DNA from: Leadbetterella sp040829825
GTDB taxonomy: Bacteria > Bacteroidota > Bacteroidia > Cytophagales > Spirosomataceae
Reading direction: 5' to 3' (one strand)
Assembly: GCF_040829825.1 (NCBI RefSeq)
Contig: NZ_JBFOLH010000021.1
DNA length: 64,000 nucleotides
Part shown: positions 15,638-23,709 of the stretch, one piece after another
Position numbering within the stretch: position 1 is the stretch's first letter
How the letters are laid out: each line of letters begins with the position of its first letter
Position numbers and translations under genes: made by a program
The notes under the pieces: generated by a model
Told to the model about the DNA's origin: nothing
What the model saw: the letters and a program-made list of their open reading frames with translations, nothing else
Database searches by the model: none

Positions 15638-15784
15638 AATCGTAAAATTCTTGGCCGATTACGTGCACCCAATGTGCACTCAAAGCCATTGTTTAACATG
15701 AATTTTATGATTAATGATACTTTGGTGTATTTTGTAAGTATTTGATTTTTAGATAGTAATAGGTTTGAAAATAGCTCATTTTTT
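15638..15784. promoter_or_regulatory. int-att spacer with GTGCAC motifs
   Basis: Between the integrase start and the tRNA fragment. Two GTGCAC palindromes 5 bp apart (15663-15668, 15674-15679) could be arm-type sites for Int or regulator sites; no clear TANNTTTG promoter is seen for the integrase. Confidence 0.3.
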
Positions 15785-15828
15785 GACTGTTAATCAGAGG
15801 GTCTCTGGTTCGAGCCCAGCTTCGGGAG
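15785..15828 (+). other. Attachment site: displaced 3' fragment of tRNA-Asn
   Basis: The stretch from GACTGTTAATC through GGTTCGAGC to TTCGGGAG reads as the anticodon loop (CTGTTAA, anticodon GTT 15789-15791), variable loop, T arm (loop TTCGAGC 15809-15815) and 3' acceptor strand (TTCGGGA 15821-15827) plus discriminator G15828 of tRNA-Asn. No 5' half precedes it. The outermost T-stem pair (T15804 with C15820) is mismatched. This is what a tyrosine-integrase insertion leaves at its distal end; the intact gene should be at the unseen left junction. Confidence 0.85.
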
Positions 15829-15840
15829 CTTGAAAATGAA

Positions 15841-15870
15841 AGAGTTACATGAAAATGTAGCTCTTTTTTG
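15841..15870 (+). terminator. Original tRNA-Asn terminator
   Basis: AGAGTTACAT, loop GAAA, ATGTAGCTCT, then TTTTTTG: a 10-bp stem with one mismatch and a T-run, 12 nt after the tRNA fragment. It was probably the terminator of the tRNA before the element inserted. Confidence 0.75.
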
Positions 15871-15878
15871 TTTTAAGG

Positions 15879-15901
15879 TGCACCACATTTTGCACCACAT
15901 T
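15879..15901. repeat. Direct repeat TGCACCACATT x2
   Basis: Two exact 11-bp copies (15879-15889, 15891-15901) spaced 12 bp. They share TGCACC with the GTGCACC motif at 15663 on the other side of the tRNA fragment, so they may be recombinase-binding sites or remains of an earlier insertion. Confidence 0.5.
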
Positions 15902-16367
15902 ACGGGTCAATTTTTTTTCATTAAAAACAGTCTTACAGGAGCATAGAAGAAAGGGGCAAAAATTGTTCAGGATGATCCGGACCGGATAGTAAGTGCTGAG
16001 GAAATTGAACCAGGGTTTAACATATCCAAGATACACCGCGAGGGCAGCATAAGAATCCCTGACCGAATCAGGGGGGGTAGAAATCATCCGGGTAAGCAAG
16101 CGGAAGCAGGGTTTTATTAAACCACAGAATTTTGAAAAAGCAGTGAAAAAATATTCTTTTCCCTCCTGAAGTATTTCCCCGCCTTTGCATGCTTACGTGT
16201 AGGTGATAGATATTGCCGGATTCCTTCGTTAAAAGTGCATTTTTAACATAATTTTTTCTTCCGCAATAGTTTTGTTCCATTTTATTACTATTTTTAGGTG
16301 TTTTGGTACAAAACCTATGGATTGGCGTATCTGTAGTTAGCGTAAACCTATTAATATTGAATGCATT
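15902..16367. other. Gene-free leader of glycogen synthase
   Basis: 466 nt between the attachment region and the glycogen synthase start. I see no convincing gene, no tRNA and no strong hairpin; frames on the minus strand here have no family resemblance. The AT-rich part 16240-16360 probably holds the promoter of the next gene. Confidence 0.4.
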
Positions 16368-18218
16368 ATGTCTGGTATCAGATTGAAAAGAGAACAGGAG
16401 GAGACCATTAAGATAACCAAACGCGAAACCCTCAAGCCCATTCTTTTTGAAGTAGCATGGGAAGTCTGTAACCAGGTAGGAGGTATTTACACCGTTATCC
16501 GCTCGAAAGTGCCGTCTATGGTAGAGGAATGGGGTGAGAATTATTGCCTGATCGGGCCTTATTTCCCGCAAACCGCCAGCATTGAGTTTGAAAGACTCGA
16601 TCACGATGATTCCCTTTTTTCCCGGATTGCCCGTGATCTCCGTGCAAAGGGAATAGAGGCGTTTTACGGGCGCTGGCTGGTGACGGGAAACCCGAATATT
16701 ATCCTGGTGGATTTCAACCAGGCCCTGGCTAAAATTGATGCCCTTAAGTATGATCTTTGGGAGCGGCACCGGATTTCTACATTGAACAGTGAGCTGCTGG
16801 TCAACAGTGTCATTGCCTTTGGCAGCATGGTGAAAGATTACATTACGGCATTTGCCGAGGCCAAGCCGAGAAGCCAGGAGTGTATTGTGCATTTCCACGA
16901 ATGGATGGCCTCAACGGCCCTTCTTGACCTGAAGAAAGACAATGTGAATGTGGCTACCGTTTTTACCACCCATGCCACCATGCTGGGGCGGTACATTGCA
17001 GGAAATGTGGACGACTTCTACGAAAACCTGCCCGGCTATGACTGGGAGAAGGAAGCCCGGCACTACGGGATAGAAGCCCAGGCTACCATAGAAAGGCTTT
17101 CGGCGCAGCAATGTAATGTGCTGACCACGGTTTCAGAAGTTACCGCCCGCGAGTGTGAAGTGTTTTACGGGAGAACCTGCGACCTGATCCTCCCTAACGG
17201 ACTTAACATTACCCGTTTTGCCGCTACGCACGAGTTTCAGAACCTGCACCTGAAATACAAGCAGAAAATCAACCAGTTTGTGATGGGGCATTTTTTCCAG
17301 AGCTACTCCTGGGATCTTGATAATACGCTTTATTTCTTTACTTCCGGACGGTACGAGTTTAAAAATAAAGGATATGACCTGACGCTGGAAGCCCTGAAGC
17401 GGCTGAATTTCAAAATTGTGCAGTCGGGCCTGGATATTACCGTGGTCATGTTCATTATTACACGAAACCCGGTATTTTCCATTGACCCCCAGGTGCTGCA
17501 GTCAAGGGCAGTAATGGAAGAGATCGAGGAAACCTGCAAGTCGATTGAGAAAGAAGTGGGTGAGCACCTGTTTCATGCGTCGGCTTCCAACGAAGATACC
17601 ATCATGCCCGACCTCAACCAGTTTGTGAGCGAATACTGGCGGCTTCGTTTGCGCAGAACCATCCAGACCTGGAAAACCAAGATGCTGCCGCGAACAGTAA
17701 CTCATATTTTAAAGGAGAAAGACGATATCGTACGGTTTTTTGAGCAGACCAACCTGCAGAACCACCAGCAGGACCGCGTAAAGTTTGTCTACCACCCTGA
17801 CTTTATCTCCTCTACCAACCCGCTTTTCGGGCTGGAATACAGCCAGTTTGTAAGGGGCTGCCACCTGGGGATTTTCCCGAGCTATTATGAGCCGTGGGGG
17901 TATACGCCTCTTGAATGTATTGTAAGGGGTATCCCTACAGTTACCAGTGACCTCTCGGGCTTCGGAGATTACATCCAGGGACTCATGGCAGACCACGAAA
18001 ATATGGGTATTTATGTGGTGAACCGGAAAGAATATAATTTTGACAAAGCGGCCGATCAGCTGGCAGATATCATGTTCAAGTTTGTTACCCTGAACCGGAG
18101 AGAGAGAATTATGCAGCGAAACCGGGTAGAGAATATTTCAGATGTCTTTGACTGGACCAACCTGCGGTCGTATTACGACACGGCCCATGACCTGGCTATC
18201 AAGAAAAAAGGCCGGTAA
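16368..18218 (+). CDS. Glycogen synthase, GT3 (eukaryote-like) family
   Basis: 616 aa. It transfers glucose from a nucleotide sugar to growing glycogen chains in the cytoplasm. N-terminal FEVAWEVCNQVGGIYTVIRS is the conserved donor-site loop of GT3 synthases (yeast Gsy/GYS type), and FPSYYEPWGYTPLECIVRG near residues 505-523 is the C-terminal E-x7-E-type active-site segment. The length is close to eukaryotic homologues and much longer than bacterial GT5 GlgA; GT3 enzymes are well known in Bacteroidota. Monocistronic, ending at a strong hairpin. Regulatory arginine clusters of the yeast enzyme could not be confirmed. Confidence 0.93.
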   Translation: MSGIRLKREQEETIKITKRETLKPILFEVAWEVCNQVGGIYTVIRSKVPSMVEEWGENYCLIGPYFPQTASIEFERLDHDDSLFSRIARDLRAKGIEAFYGRWLVTGNPNIILVDFNQALAKIDALKYDLWERHRISTLNSELLVNSVIAFGSMVKDYITAFAEAKPRSQECIVHFHEWMASTALLDLKKDNVNVATVFTTHATMLGRYIAGNVDDFYENLPGYDWEKEARHYGIEAQATIERLSAQQCNVLTTVSEVTARECEVFYGRTCDLILPNGLNITRFAATHEFQNLHLKYKQKINQFVMGHFFQSYSWDLDNTLYFFTSGRYEFKNKGYDLTLEALKRLNFKIVQSGLDITVVMFIITRNPVFSIDPQVLQSRAVMEEIEETCKSIEKEVGEHLFHASASNEDTIMPDLNQFVSEYWRLRLRRTIQTWKTKMLPRTVTHILKEKDDIVRFFEQTNLQNHQQDRVKFVYHPDFISSTNPLFGLEYSQFVRGCHLGIFPSYYEPWGYTPLECIVRGIPTVTSDLSGFGDYIQGLMADHENMGIYVVNRKEYNFDKAADQLADIMFKFVTLNRRERIMQRNRVENISDVFDWTNLRSYYDTAHDLAIKKKGR

Positions 18219-18228
18219 CTGAACGCAG

Positions 18229-18286
18229 AACGTGCCTGAAAAATCCGTAAACAGCTTTGTTTGCTGCCGGGTTTTTCAGGCACGTT
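18229..18286. terminator. Bidirectional terminator hairpin
   Basis: AACGTGCCTGAAAAA (18229-18243) pairs perfectly with TTTTTCAGGCACGTT (18272-18286), 28-nt interior. It lies between convergent glycogen synthase and cysteine desulfurase genes and has A/T tracts on both sides. Confidence 0.75.
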
Positions 18287-18325
18287 TGTTGTTTTCAGTC
18301 AGTAGATCACCCCTGAATTCCGGGA

Positions 18326-19468
18326 TTACGATGCACCGAACAGCTTCGTGAGAATAGTTACGGTATTCGCGATATCTTCTTCTGTAGTGAATTTGCTGAA
18401 AGAGAAGCGTACATTGGCGCGGTCATTGTCGAGCTTCAGCGCATTCAGCACATGAGAGCCCTGGTTGGTACCGCTGGAGCACGCGCTGCCGCCTGAGCAG
18501 GAAACCCCCTCGATGTCGAGGTTGAAAAGCAGCATCTCATTATCGGCATGGGCCGGGAAGCTCACATTCAGAACCGTGTAAAGACTGTTTTCCACGTCTG
18601 CCGACCTTCCGTTAAAAGATACCCCCGGTATATTTTCCTGTAAGAGGCGGATCATCTGCGATTTTAAGCCTTTTACATGCTTCTGGTGTTCTGCCAGTCC
18701 TGCATTGGCCAGCTCCAGCGCTTTGGCCAGCCCTACAATACCGTACAGGTTTTCCGTGCCGCCCCGCATGTTGCGCTCCTGGGCGCCGCCGTGGATAAAA
18801 GGAGATATTTTATTCCTGCCGTTAATATAAAGGAACCCTACGCCTTTGGGACCGTGAAATTTATGGGCAGCTCCTACAATAAAATCAACCGGCAGCTGCT
18901 GCAGGTCAAAAGTATAATGGCCCATGGTCTGAACGGTGTCTGAATGAAAAACAGCCCCGTGCTCCCGTGCCATCCCGCTGACCTTCTGAATAGGAAGCAG
19001 GTTGGCAATTTCGTTGTTGCCGTGCATGAGCGATATCATGCTGCGCGGGTGCTTTTCAAGCAGCGCCGGAATAGCATCAATGTTCAGCACGCCCTCCTGG
19101 TCATTCTCCAGGTAGGTTACACTGACCTTTCCTGCTTTTTCGAGGTGATCCAGGGTGTGCAACACGGCATGGTGTTCTAAGCGGCTGGAAATAATGTGCT
19201 TTACGCCCAGGGCTTCCACGCTTTGGGTAAGCGCCGTATTGTCGGCTTCGGTACCCCCTGAAGTAAAGAATATTTCACCCGGTGAAGTATTTAAGACAGA
19301 AGCTACGGTCTTCCGTGCATTTTCTATTGCGGACTTCACTTTTCGTCCGTGCGAATGAATGGAGGAGGGGTTTCCGAAGAAATCGGTAAGATACGGCATC
19401 ATCACTTCCAGCACCGCAGGGTCTATGGGTGTGGTGGCCGCATTGTCGAGGTATATTTTTGTCGCCAT
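18326..19468 (-). CDS. Cysteine desulfurase (NifS/IscS-like)
   Basis: 380 aa, PLP enzyme that takes sulfur from cysteine for Fe-S clusters and thiolated tRNA. The N-terminus IYLDNAATTP is the family signature; HHAVLHTL, FHSDTVQTMGH and the PLP lysine in AAHKFHGPKGVGF are present; the persulfide cysteine lies in GGSACSSGTNQG near residue 325. The long-loop form with SACSSGT matches group I (IscS/NifS) rather than SufS. No isc genes are adjacent, so the name is left open. Expressed from a TAATTTTG promoter at 19489-19496. Confidence 0.93.
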   Translation of the reverse strand: MATKIYLDNAATTPIDPAVLEVMMPYLTDFFGNPSSIHSHGRKVKSAIENARKTVASVLNTSPGEIFFTSGGTEADNTALTQSVEALGVKHIISSRLEHHAVLHTLDHLEKAGKVSVTYLENDQEGVLNIDAIPALLEKHPRSMISLMHGNNEIANLLPIQKVSGMAREHGAVFHSDTVQTMGHYTFDLQQLPVDFIVGAAHKFHGPKGVGFLYINGRNKISPFIHGGAQERNMRGGTENLYGIVGLAKALELANAGLAEHQKHVKGLKSQMIRLLQENIPGVSFNGRSADVENSLYTVLNVSFPAHADNEMLLFNLDIEGVSCSGGSACSSGTNQGSHVLNALKLDNDRANVRFSFSKFTTEEDIANTVTILTKLFGAS

Positions 19469-19488
19469 GATTTTGTTTCAATGGACCG

Positions 19489-19496
19489 CAAAATTA
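19489..19496 (-). promoter_or_regulatory. Promoter -7 element, cysteine desulfurase
   Basis: Minus-strand TAATTTTG, a perfect TANNTTTG, 21 nt upstream of the start codon. Confidence 0.65.
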
Positions 19497-19541
19497 AGAA
19501 AAATATACCACTAACGTTTGTTATACGAACAATTCAGCGGA

Positions 19542-19886
19542 TTATTTATTTGTGCCGGCGCTCCAGTCGTCTTCATCGTTTTCATGAATAGGGATCTGGC
19601 TCAGGATTTTATTGGCTTTCGGGTCGGAATAGATGCTGTAACCGTTAACAAAGATGCCCATCGCGCCGTCGTTCTTGTTACGCATGGCATACAGGGTAGC
19701 TTCGTCGTCCAGGTCGTTAAGCCCCGTAAACCGGTAAACTTTGTCAATAACAATGTCTGAAATGTTTACCTTTTCTCCGTCTTTTTTGTAGGAGATATGT
19801 TCTTCCAGCAGGTTGAAGTCTTCGGTATAGCCTCTCTGGCGGAGTACTTCCATGACTTCGGATAGTGTTTTTTCGGTAAAGATCAT
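19542..19886 (-). CDS. Conserved Bacteroidota protein, often mislabelled PRPP synthetase
   Basis: 114 aa from ATG 19886 (MIFTEKTLSEVMEVLRQRGY); the frame extends upstream to 19973 but that part runs through an inverted repeat and was rejected. The pattern of an N-terminal helix, GYTEDFNL, DKVYRFTGLNDLDDEATLYAM and GIFVNGYSIYSD is a small conserved family I know from many Bacteroidota genomes, where it is annotated as phosphoribosylpyrophosphate synthetase without the catalytic motifs of that enzyme. Real function unknown. The acidic tail HENDEDDWSAG is non-conserved in type. Confidence 0.75.
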   Translation of the reverse strand: MIFTEKTLSEVMEVLRQRGYTEDFNLLEEHISYKKDGEKVNISDIVIDKVYRFTGLNDLDDEATLYAMRNKNDGAMGIFVNGYSIYSDPKANKILSQIPIHENDEDDWSAGTNK

Positions 19887-19937
19887 AGGATTTCCGGTTT
19901 GATGTCTTCTGTTACAAGATAACGTATAAAAAGAAAA

Positions 19938-20063
19938 GAAGGTGTCTGAAAAGGGCACAAACTGCTGCGTCATTTTCGGAATCCGGGCTCATTTACATAC
20001 TGGGGTATGCTTCTTTGCCCTCATCTTCAATGTCTTGCTTTTGTACGCTTTTCAGACACCTTC
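19938..20063. repeat. 16-bp perfect inverted repeat
   Basis: GAAGGTGTCTGAAAAG (19938-19953) and CTTTTCAGACACCTTC (20048-20063) flank 94 nt that contain GGGC/GCCC arms. It lies between two leftward genes, just after the S10 peptidase stop at 20095, and is probably its terminator. Its TCTGAAAAG arm resembles the terminator at 18229. Confidence 0.7.
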
Positions 20064-20094
20064 GTTGCTACACTCTTCAGGAAGAGGGGTGTAA

Positions 20095-21651
20095 TCAGTA
20101 TTTGGCTGCCTGCCCCTCTTTCGGCGTAGTTATCCTGATAAACTCCCGGAGGTCTTCATTGCCCTGGATCAGGTCTTCTTTCCGCAGGTACATCATGTGC
20201 CCGGAGCGGTAGCCTTTCCAGTGGAATCTTTCCTGCAGCTTTCCGCCCGGATCTGCCTGCCACATATTGTATTTGGCATTAAAGTAGTCGCAGGCTCCGT
20301 CATAGTAGCCCGACTGGGTCAGCACATGCAGATAAGGGTTGGCGGCCATGGCCCGGCGAAGGTTCTCGGCCAGGTTGGTCCTGTCCTGGGTCCAGGGATG
20401 TACCGGCCCGAACATGTTGTATTTCAGATCGGTCTTAAATTTCAGCTCTTCTCTCAGGTACATGTTGATGGGCGGGGTAAACGAGTGAAGCCATGAGGTC
20501 AGCTCGGCGTTGAAGTCGGGCCTCTCGCCTCCGTCTTTCAGGTCAATGCCCAGGTACCGTGAGTCGAGGCGGCCAATGGTGTATCCTTTGTCGCGCAGAA
20601 GCTCTTTCCAGAACAGGTTGGTGCTGATCTGGAGATTATTCTGCAGGATTACCTCTTCTTTTAACCCGGAATAACGGGCTATCCTGGAAACAATGGCTTT
20701 GCGTTTTTCAGGGCTCATGCTTCCGGCCTGGTTGAGTGCGGGAAGATATTCTTCAATAGTGAATTTCTCCACTTCAGGAAGAATGTCGAGCAGGTCTTTT
20801 GACTGAAGCGAGCTCTCCAGTACTTTATGATACCAGGCGGTAGCGGCATAATAGGGCAGCATGAGGCCGGCAGAGTTCACCGGGTCGCGCTCAATGCCCA
20901 GACCGGTAGGAGATACCAGCACCACGCCGTTCAGGTACATCCAGTGATTGTTCTGCAATTCATAGGCAAGGCCTGAAACGCGGCTGGTGCCGTAGCTCTC
21001 GCCGATGAGGTATTTGGGCGAAGCCCAGCGGTTTACCCGGCTCACAAATGTATTCAGCCATTCGCCCAGGTACTTGATATCGGCATTTACTCCAAAAAAG
21101 GTGCTTTTAGGCACACTGTTGTCGATAATCCTGCTGAAGCCGGTATTTACCGGGTCTATAAAGATAATATCGGCTACATCCAGGATAGAGTACGAATTGT
21201 CTTTATAGCCGTATGGCTGTACGGGGTATCCTTCATCATCAATATTCAGCACTTTCGGACCGGTATAGGCCAGGTGCATCCAGGCTGAAGCCGAGCCGGG
21301 CCCTCCGTTAAAGGAGAAAACCAGGGGCCTCCTGCTTTTGTCTTTTACGTCGGTTCTTTCGTAATAGGTATAGAAGCACGATGCGATGATCTTGCCGTTT
21401 TCATCCCATACGGGTTGTGTACCGGCTATAGCCTTGTACGGTACACGCTGTCCCTTAATGGTAACGGCGGCCTCTGTCACCACGGTCATATCGGGATCAA
21501 GCATTCTTGATTTGGAAACGGGGGCGTCGCTTTTGGGCCTGGCTTCAGCAGGAGCATCCGCTTTTTGGGCCGGTGGAGCCTGGCGCTGCCCCTGGGAGAA
21601 ACCGCCTATACTGATCAGCAGCAGGCTGACGAAGAATAGATTTTTTTTCAT
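20095..21651 (-). CDS. Serine carboxypeptidase-like S10 family peptidase
   Basis: 518 aa from ATG 21651 (MKKNLFFVSLLLISIGG), giving a clean signal peptide; an upstream ATG at 21684 would add 11 residues inside the previous gene's end. A low-complexity P/A/K linker (QAPPAQKADAPAEARPK) precedes the catalytic domain. Active-site features: FSFNGGPGSASAW oxyanion region, GESYGTS nucleophile motif and SGYYDGACD near the C-terminus with the Asp, and a final GHMMY His motif. Exported to periplasm or surface. It follows a LytS-LytTR pair by 10 nt, so it is probably in the same operon. Confidence 0.88.
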   Translation of the reverse strand: MKKNLFFVSLLLISIGGFSQGQRQAPPAQKADAPAEARPKSDAPVSKSRMLDPDMTVVTEAAVTIKGQRVPYKAIAGTQPVWDENGKIIASCFYTYYERTDVKDKSRRPLVFSFNGGPGSASAWMHLAYTGPKVLNIDDEGYPVQPYGYKDNSYSILDVADIIFIDPVNTGFSRIIDNSVPKSTFFGVNADIKYLGEWLNTFVSRVNRWASPKYLIGESYGTSRVSGLAYELQNNHWMYLNGVVLVSPTGLGIERDPVNSAGLMLPYYAATAWYHKVLESSLQSKDLLDILPEVEKFTIEEYLPALNQAGSMSPEKRKAIVSRIARYSGLKEEVILQNNLQISTNLFWKELLRDKGYTIGRLDSRYLGIDLKDGGERPDFNAELTSWLHSFTPPINMYLREELKFKTDLKYNMFGPVHPWTQDRTNLAENLRRAMAANPYLHVLTQSGYYDGACDYFNAKYNMWQADPGGKLQERFHWKGYRSGHMMYLRKEDLIQGNEDLREFIRITTPKEGQAAKY

Positions 21652-21661
21652 AGGTGAAAGG

Positions 21662-22372
21662 TTATTTGTTGTACTTAATGGCATCTAAAAGGCTGTCCAT
21701 GCTGCTGTCGCTTACAGGAATCTCAAATTTCCCTATGCTGATCCGGTGGTTACGGATAGACTCGATCTTGTCGAGATTCACAATAAAAGACTTTTGAACC
21801 CGCAGGAATTTCCCTTCAGGAAGCTTTTCCTCAATTCCTTTGAGAGTAGACTTGGTAAGAATAGGGTGAGTAGCCGTGGTTACAAATATTTTGATGTAAT
21901 CTTTAAGCCCTTCAATATGGGTAATGGTTTCAAAATTGACCTTGACCAGGGAGTATTCCACGTTGACGAACATGTAGTCGAGGTCGGTGCTCTTATTATT
22001 TTCTTTGACCACCAGGTTAAATCGCTCATACGCCTTGTTGGCCGCTTTGGTGAAGCGTTCCACACTCACGGGCTTCATCAGGTAATCAATGACCTCCAGG
22101 TTGTAGCTTTCCACCGCAAACTCTTCGTAAGCGGTAACAAAGATGATCATGGGCTTGTGGGTCAGGCTTTCCACAAACTTGGTACCGGTCATACCGGGCA
22201 TCTGTATATCCAGGAAAATAAGGTCTATTTCGTTGGATTCCAGCAATTCCATGGCCTCAAATGCATTTTTGGCCGTTCCCGCCAACTCCAGAAACGGGAT
22301 AAGGTGGATGTTTTCCACCATTAAATTCCTTCCCAGCGGCTCATCGTCTACCACTATACATCTGAGCTTCAT
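21662..22372 (-). CDS. LytTR-family response regulator
   Basis: 236 aa. Receiver domain (1-120) with acidic D9-D10-E11 pocket, phospho-acceptor D55 (LIFLDIQMPG) and K105-type signature (YLMKPVS). The C-terminal LytTR DNA-binding domain (about 135-236) includes TITHIEGLKDYIKIF and LRVQKSFIVNLDKI. Its partner kinase overlaps upstream by ATGA (22369-22372). Likely controls the downstream S10 peptidase and possibly the divergent barrel gene. Confidence 0.93.
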   Translation of the reverse strand: MKLRCIVVDDEPLGRNLMVENIHLIPFLELAGTAKNAFEAMELLESNEIDLIFLDIQMPGMTGTKFVESLTHKPMIIFVTAYEEFAVESYNLEVIDYLMKPVSVERFTKAANKAYERFNLVVKENNKSTDLDYMFVNVEYSLVKVNFETITHIEGLKDYIKIFVTTATHPILTKSTLKGIEEKLPEGKFLRVQKSFIVNLDKIESIRNHRISIGKFEIPVSDSSMDSLLDAIKYNK

Positions 22373-23397
22373 TTTTCTGATTTTTTAAGGATTAATCTCA
22401 AATATACATCAAAAATTCCATCTTTTTCCTGCAGGCGCAGTTCGTGTGCATTAGGATAAAGCAATTCAATGCGTCTTCTGACATTTTTAATACCAATGCC
22501 CGAATCCCGGTCTTTGGCCTGTGCCTCCTGTTGGCTGCACTTGTTTTTTACCGAAAACTCCATCACGTTTCCTTCCGATATTTTCAGTGTGATGTTGATG
22601 AAGGGGTCTTTTAAAAGCCCTACCCCGTGCTTGAATGCATTTTCAACGAAGGGAATGAGCAGCATGGGCTCCAGGCTGAGCCCGGCAGGATTTCCGTCTA
22701 TATGAATCTGGATGTCTACATCTTCACCGAATCTCACCTTCTGGAGCCCGGCATAATTCTCCAGGTACCCGATCTCTTTTTCCAGGAGCACATATTTGTT
22801 CTCTGATTCGTAAAGCATGTAGCGGATCAGCTTGGAGAGCTCTATGGTGACTTTCTCAGCATTTTCTGATTTGATCCGGATCAGGTATACGATGCTGTTC
22901 AGGATGTTAAAAATAAAATGCGGGCTGATCTGCGAGCGAAGGAAGGCCAGCTCCGACAGCATCCGTTCGGCTTTTTCTTCTTCGGCTTTCCTGGACTGGG
23001 ATAAAATAAGCGTTATCAGCCCGTAAAGGGTACTCATGCCGGTAACAAAAATGACTGGAAAGAGGGTGCGGGCATCGTAAACCCGTACGGTATGGCTGTC
23101 TACCAGGTAATCTTTGAGATAAACATAGCAGGCAAGATAGATCACAAAAAGGCCGGCCATGCTGAAAAAGTACCGGGCAATTTTGCCTTTATGGAGGTAC
23201 TTGGGCGCCAGGAACTCAGCATTCAGGTAGAAAAAAGGGATCCCCAGCAGGTTGGCGGGTAAGGTAAGCATCTGGTACTCCAAACGCTTTTCGGCACCGT
23301 CAAGAACAGCATTCAGGATAGGAAGAACTACCCAGAGAAACCAGAAGGCAATGGAGAATATCCCCCTGAAAATGATGTCATTTCTGAAATTTTTCAA
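22369..23397 (-). CDS. LytS-type sensor histidine kinase
   Basis: 342 aa. Start is TTG 23397 (no in-frame ATG precedes the first membrane helix). Four hydrophobic segments (about 10-30, 45-62, 76-95, 112-133) form a membrane sensor without a periplasmic domain. The His_kinase domain has SQISPHFIFNILNS with H160, and a HATPase region (PMLLIPFVENAFKHG, then DSGIGIKNVRRR). It passes phosphate to the coupled LytTR regulator. The ligand is unknown. Confidence 0.92.
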   Translation of the reverse strand: MKNFRNDIIFRGIFSIAFWFLWVVLPILNAVLDGAEKRLEYQMLTLPANLLGIPFFYLNAEFLAPKYLHKGKIARYFFSMAGLFVIYLACYVYLKDYLVDSHTVRVYDARTLFPVIFVTGMSTLYGLITLILSQSRKAEEEKAERMLSELAFLRSQISPHFIFNILNSIVYLIRIKSENAEKVTIELSKLIRYMLYESENKYVLLEKEIGYLENYAGLQKVRFGEDVDIQIHIDGNPAGLSLEPMLLIPFVENAFKHGVGLLKDPFINITLKISEGNVMEFSVKNKCSQQEAQAKDRDSGIGIKNVRRRIELLYPNAHELRLQEKDGIFDVYLRLILKKSEK

Positions 23398-23676
23398 TTT
23401 GTTTTCAAGTTGCTACGGCCGCAATTTCACATATTAATGGTATACCTGAAGCAACAATAAGACAAAATTGATTAATCTATAGATTTAATGCACTAATTCT
23501 GACGATTTATCCTGATAAAATCCGGGTTTTAACCCGCTGATCGTACTGTGTATTTTGATTATCAGATATTTAGCAGAGAAATGTAAGCAGAAAAATAAAA
23601 AAGAGCTCTTTTTGCCTTTTATCCTCTTTATCCTGCCATTGGTCTAAATTAGGATTTACGGAGGTACGATATGCTG

Positions 23677-23684
23677 TAATTTTG
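23677..23684 (+). promoter_or_regulatory. Promoter -7 element, outer-membrane barrel gene
   Basis: Perfect TAATTTTG with start expected near 23691 and a ~19-nt leader. The divergent 312-nt spacer 23398-23709 otherwise holds AT-rich sequence and presumably the LytS operon promoter. Confidence 0.65.
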
Positions 23685-23709
23685 TACCCGGAAATTTAAA
23701 ATTTAACGA

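Larger units (their letters stand above)
1..15784. mobile_element. Integrative element in tRNA-Asn, right-hand part
   Basis: An AT-rich block bounded on the right by a tyrosine recombinase gene (14360-15637) and a 3' fragment of tRNA-Asn (15785-15828). All backbone genes read leftward: integrase, unknown, small coupled protein, primase-helicase, 113-aa protein, Sak4-like ATPase, DUF3871. Cargo genes are placed between them. No relaxase, VirD4/TraG or T4SS gene is visible, so transfer functions are absent or lie beyond position 1. The left junction, expected to hold an intact tRNA-Asn, is not in the window. The gene set suggests an integrative element with its own replication module; mobilizable element, satellite or ICE cannot be told apart here. 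Confidence 0.85.

Noticed and set aside
16068..16898. 276-aa open frame on the minus strand
   Set aside because: Mostly antisense to the glycogen synthase gene and without family features.
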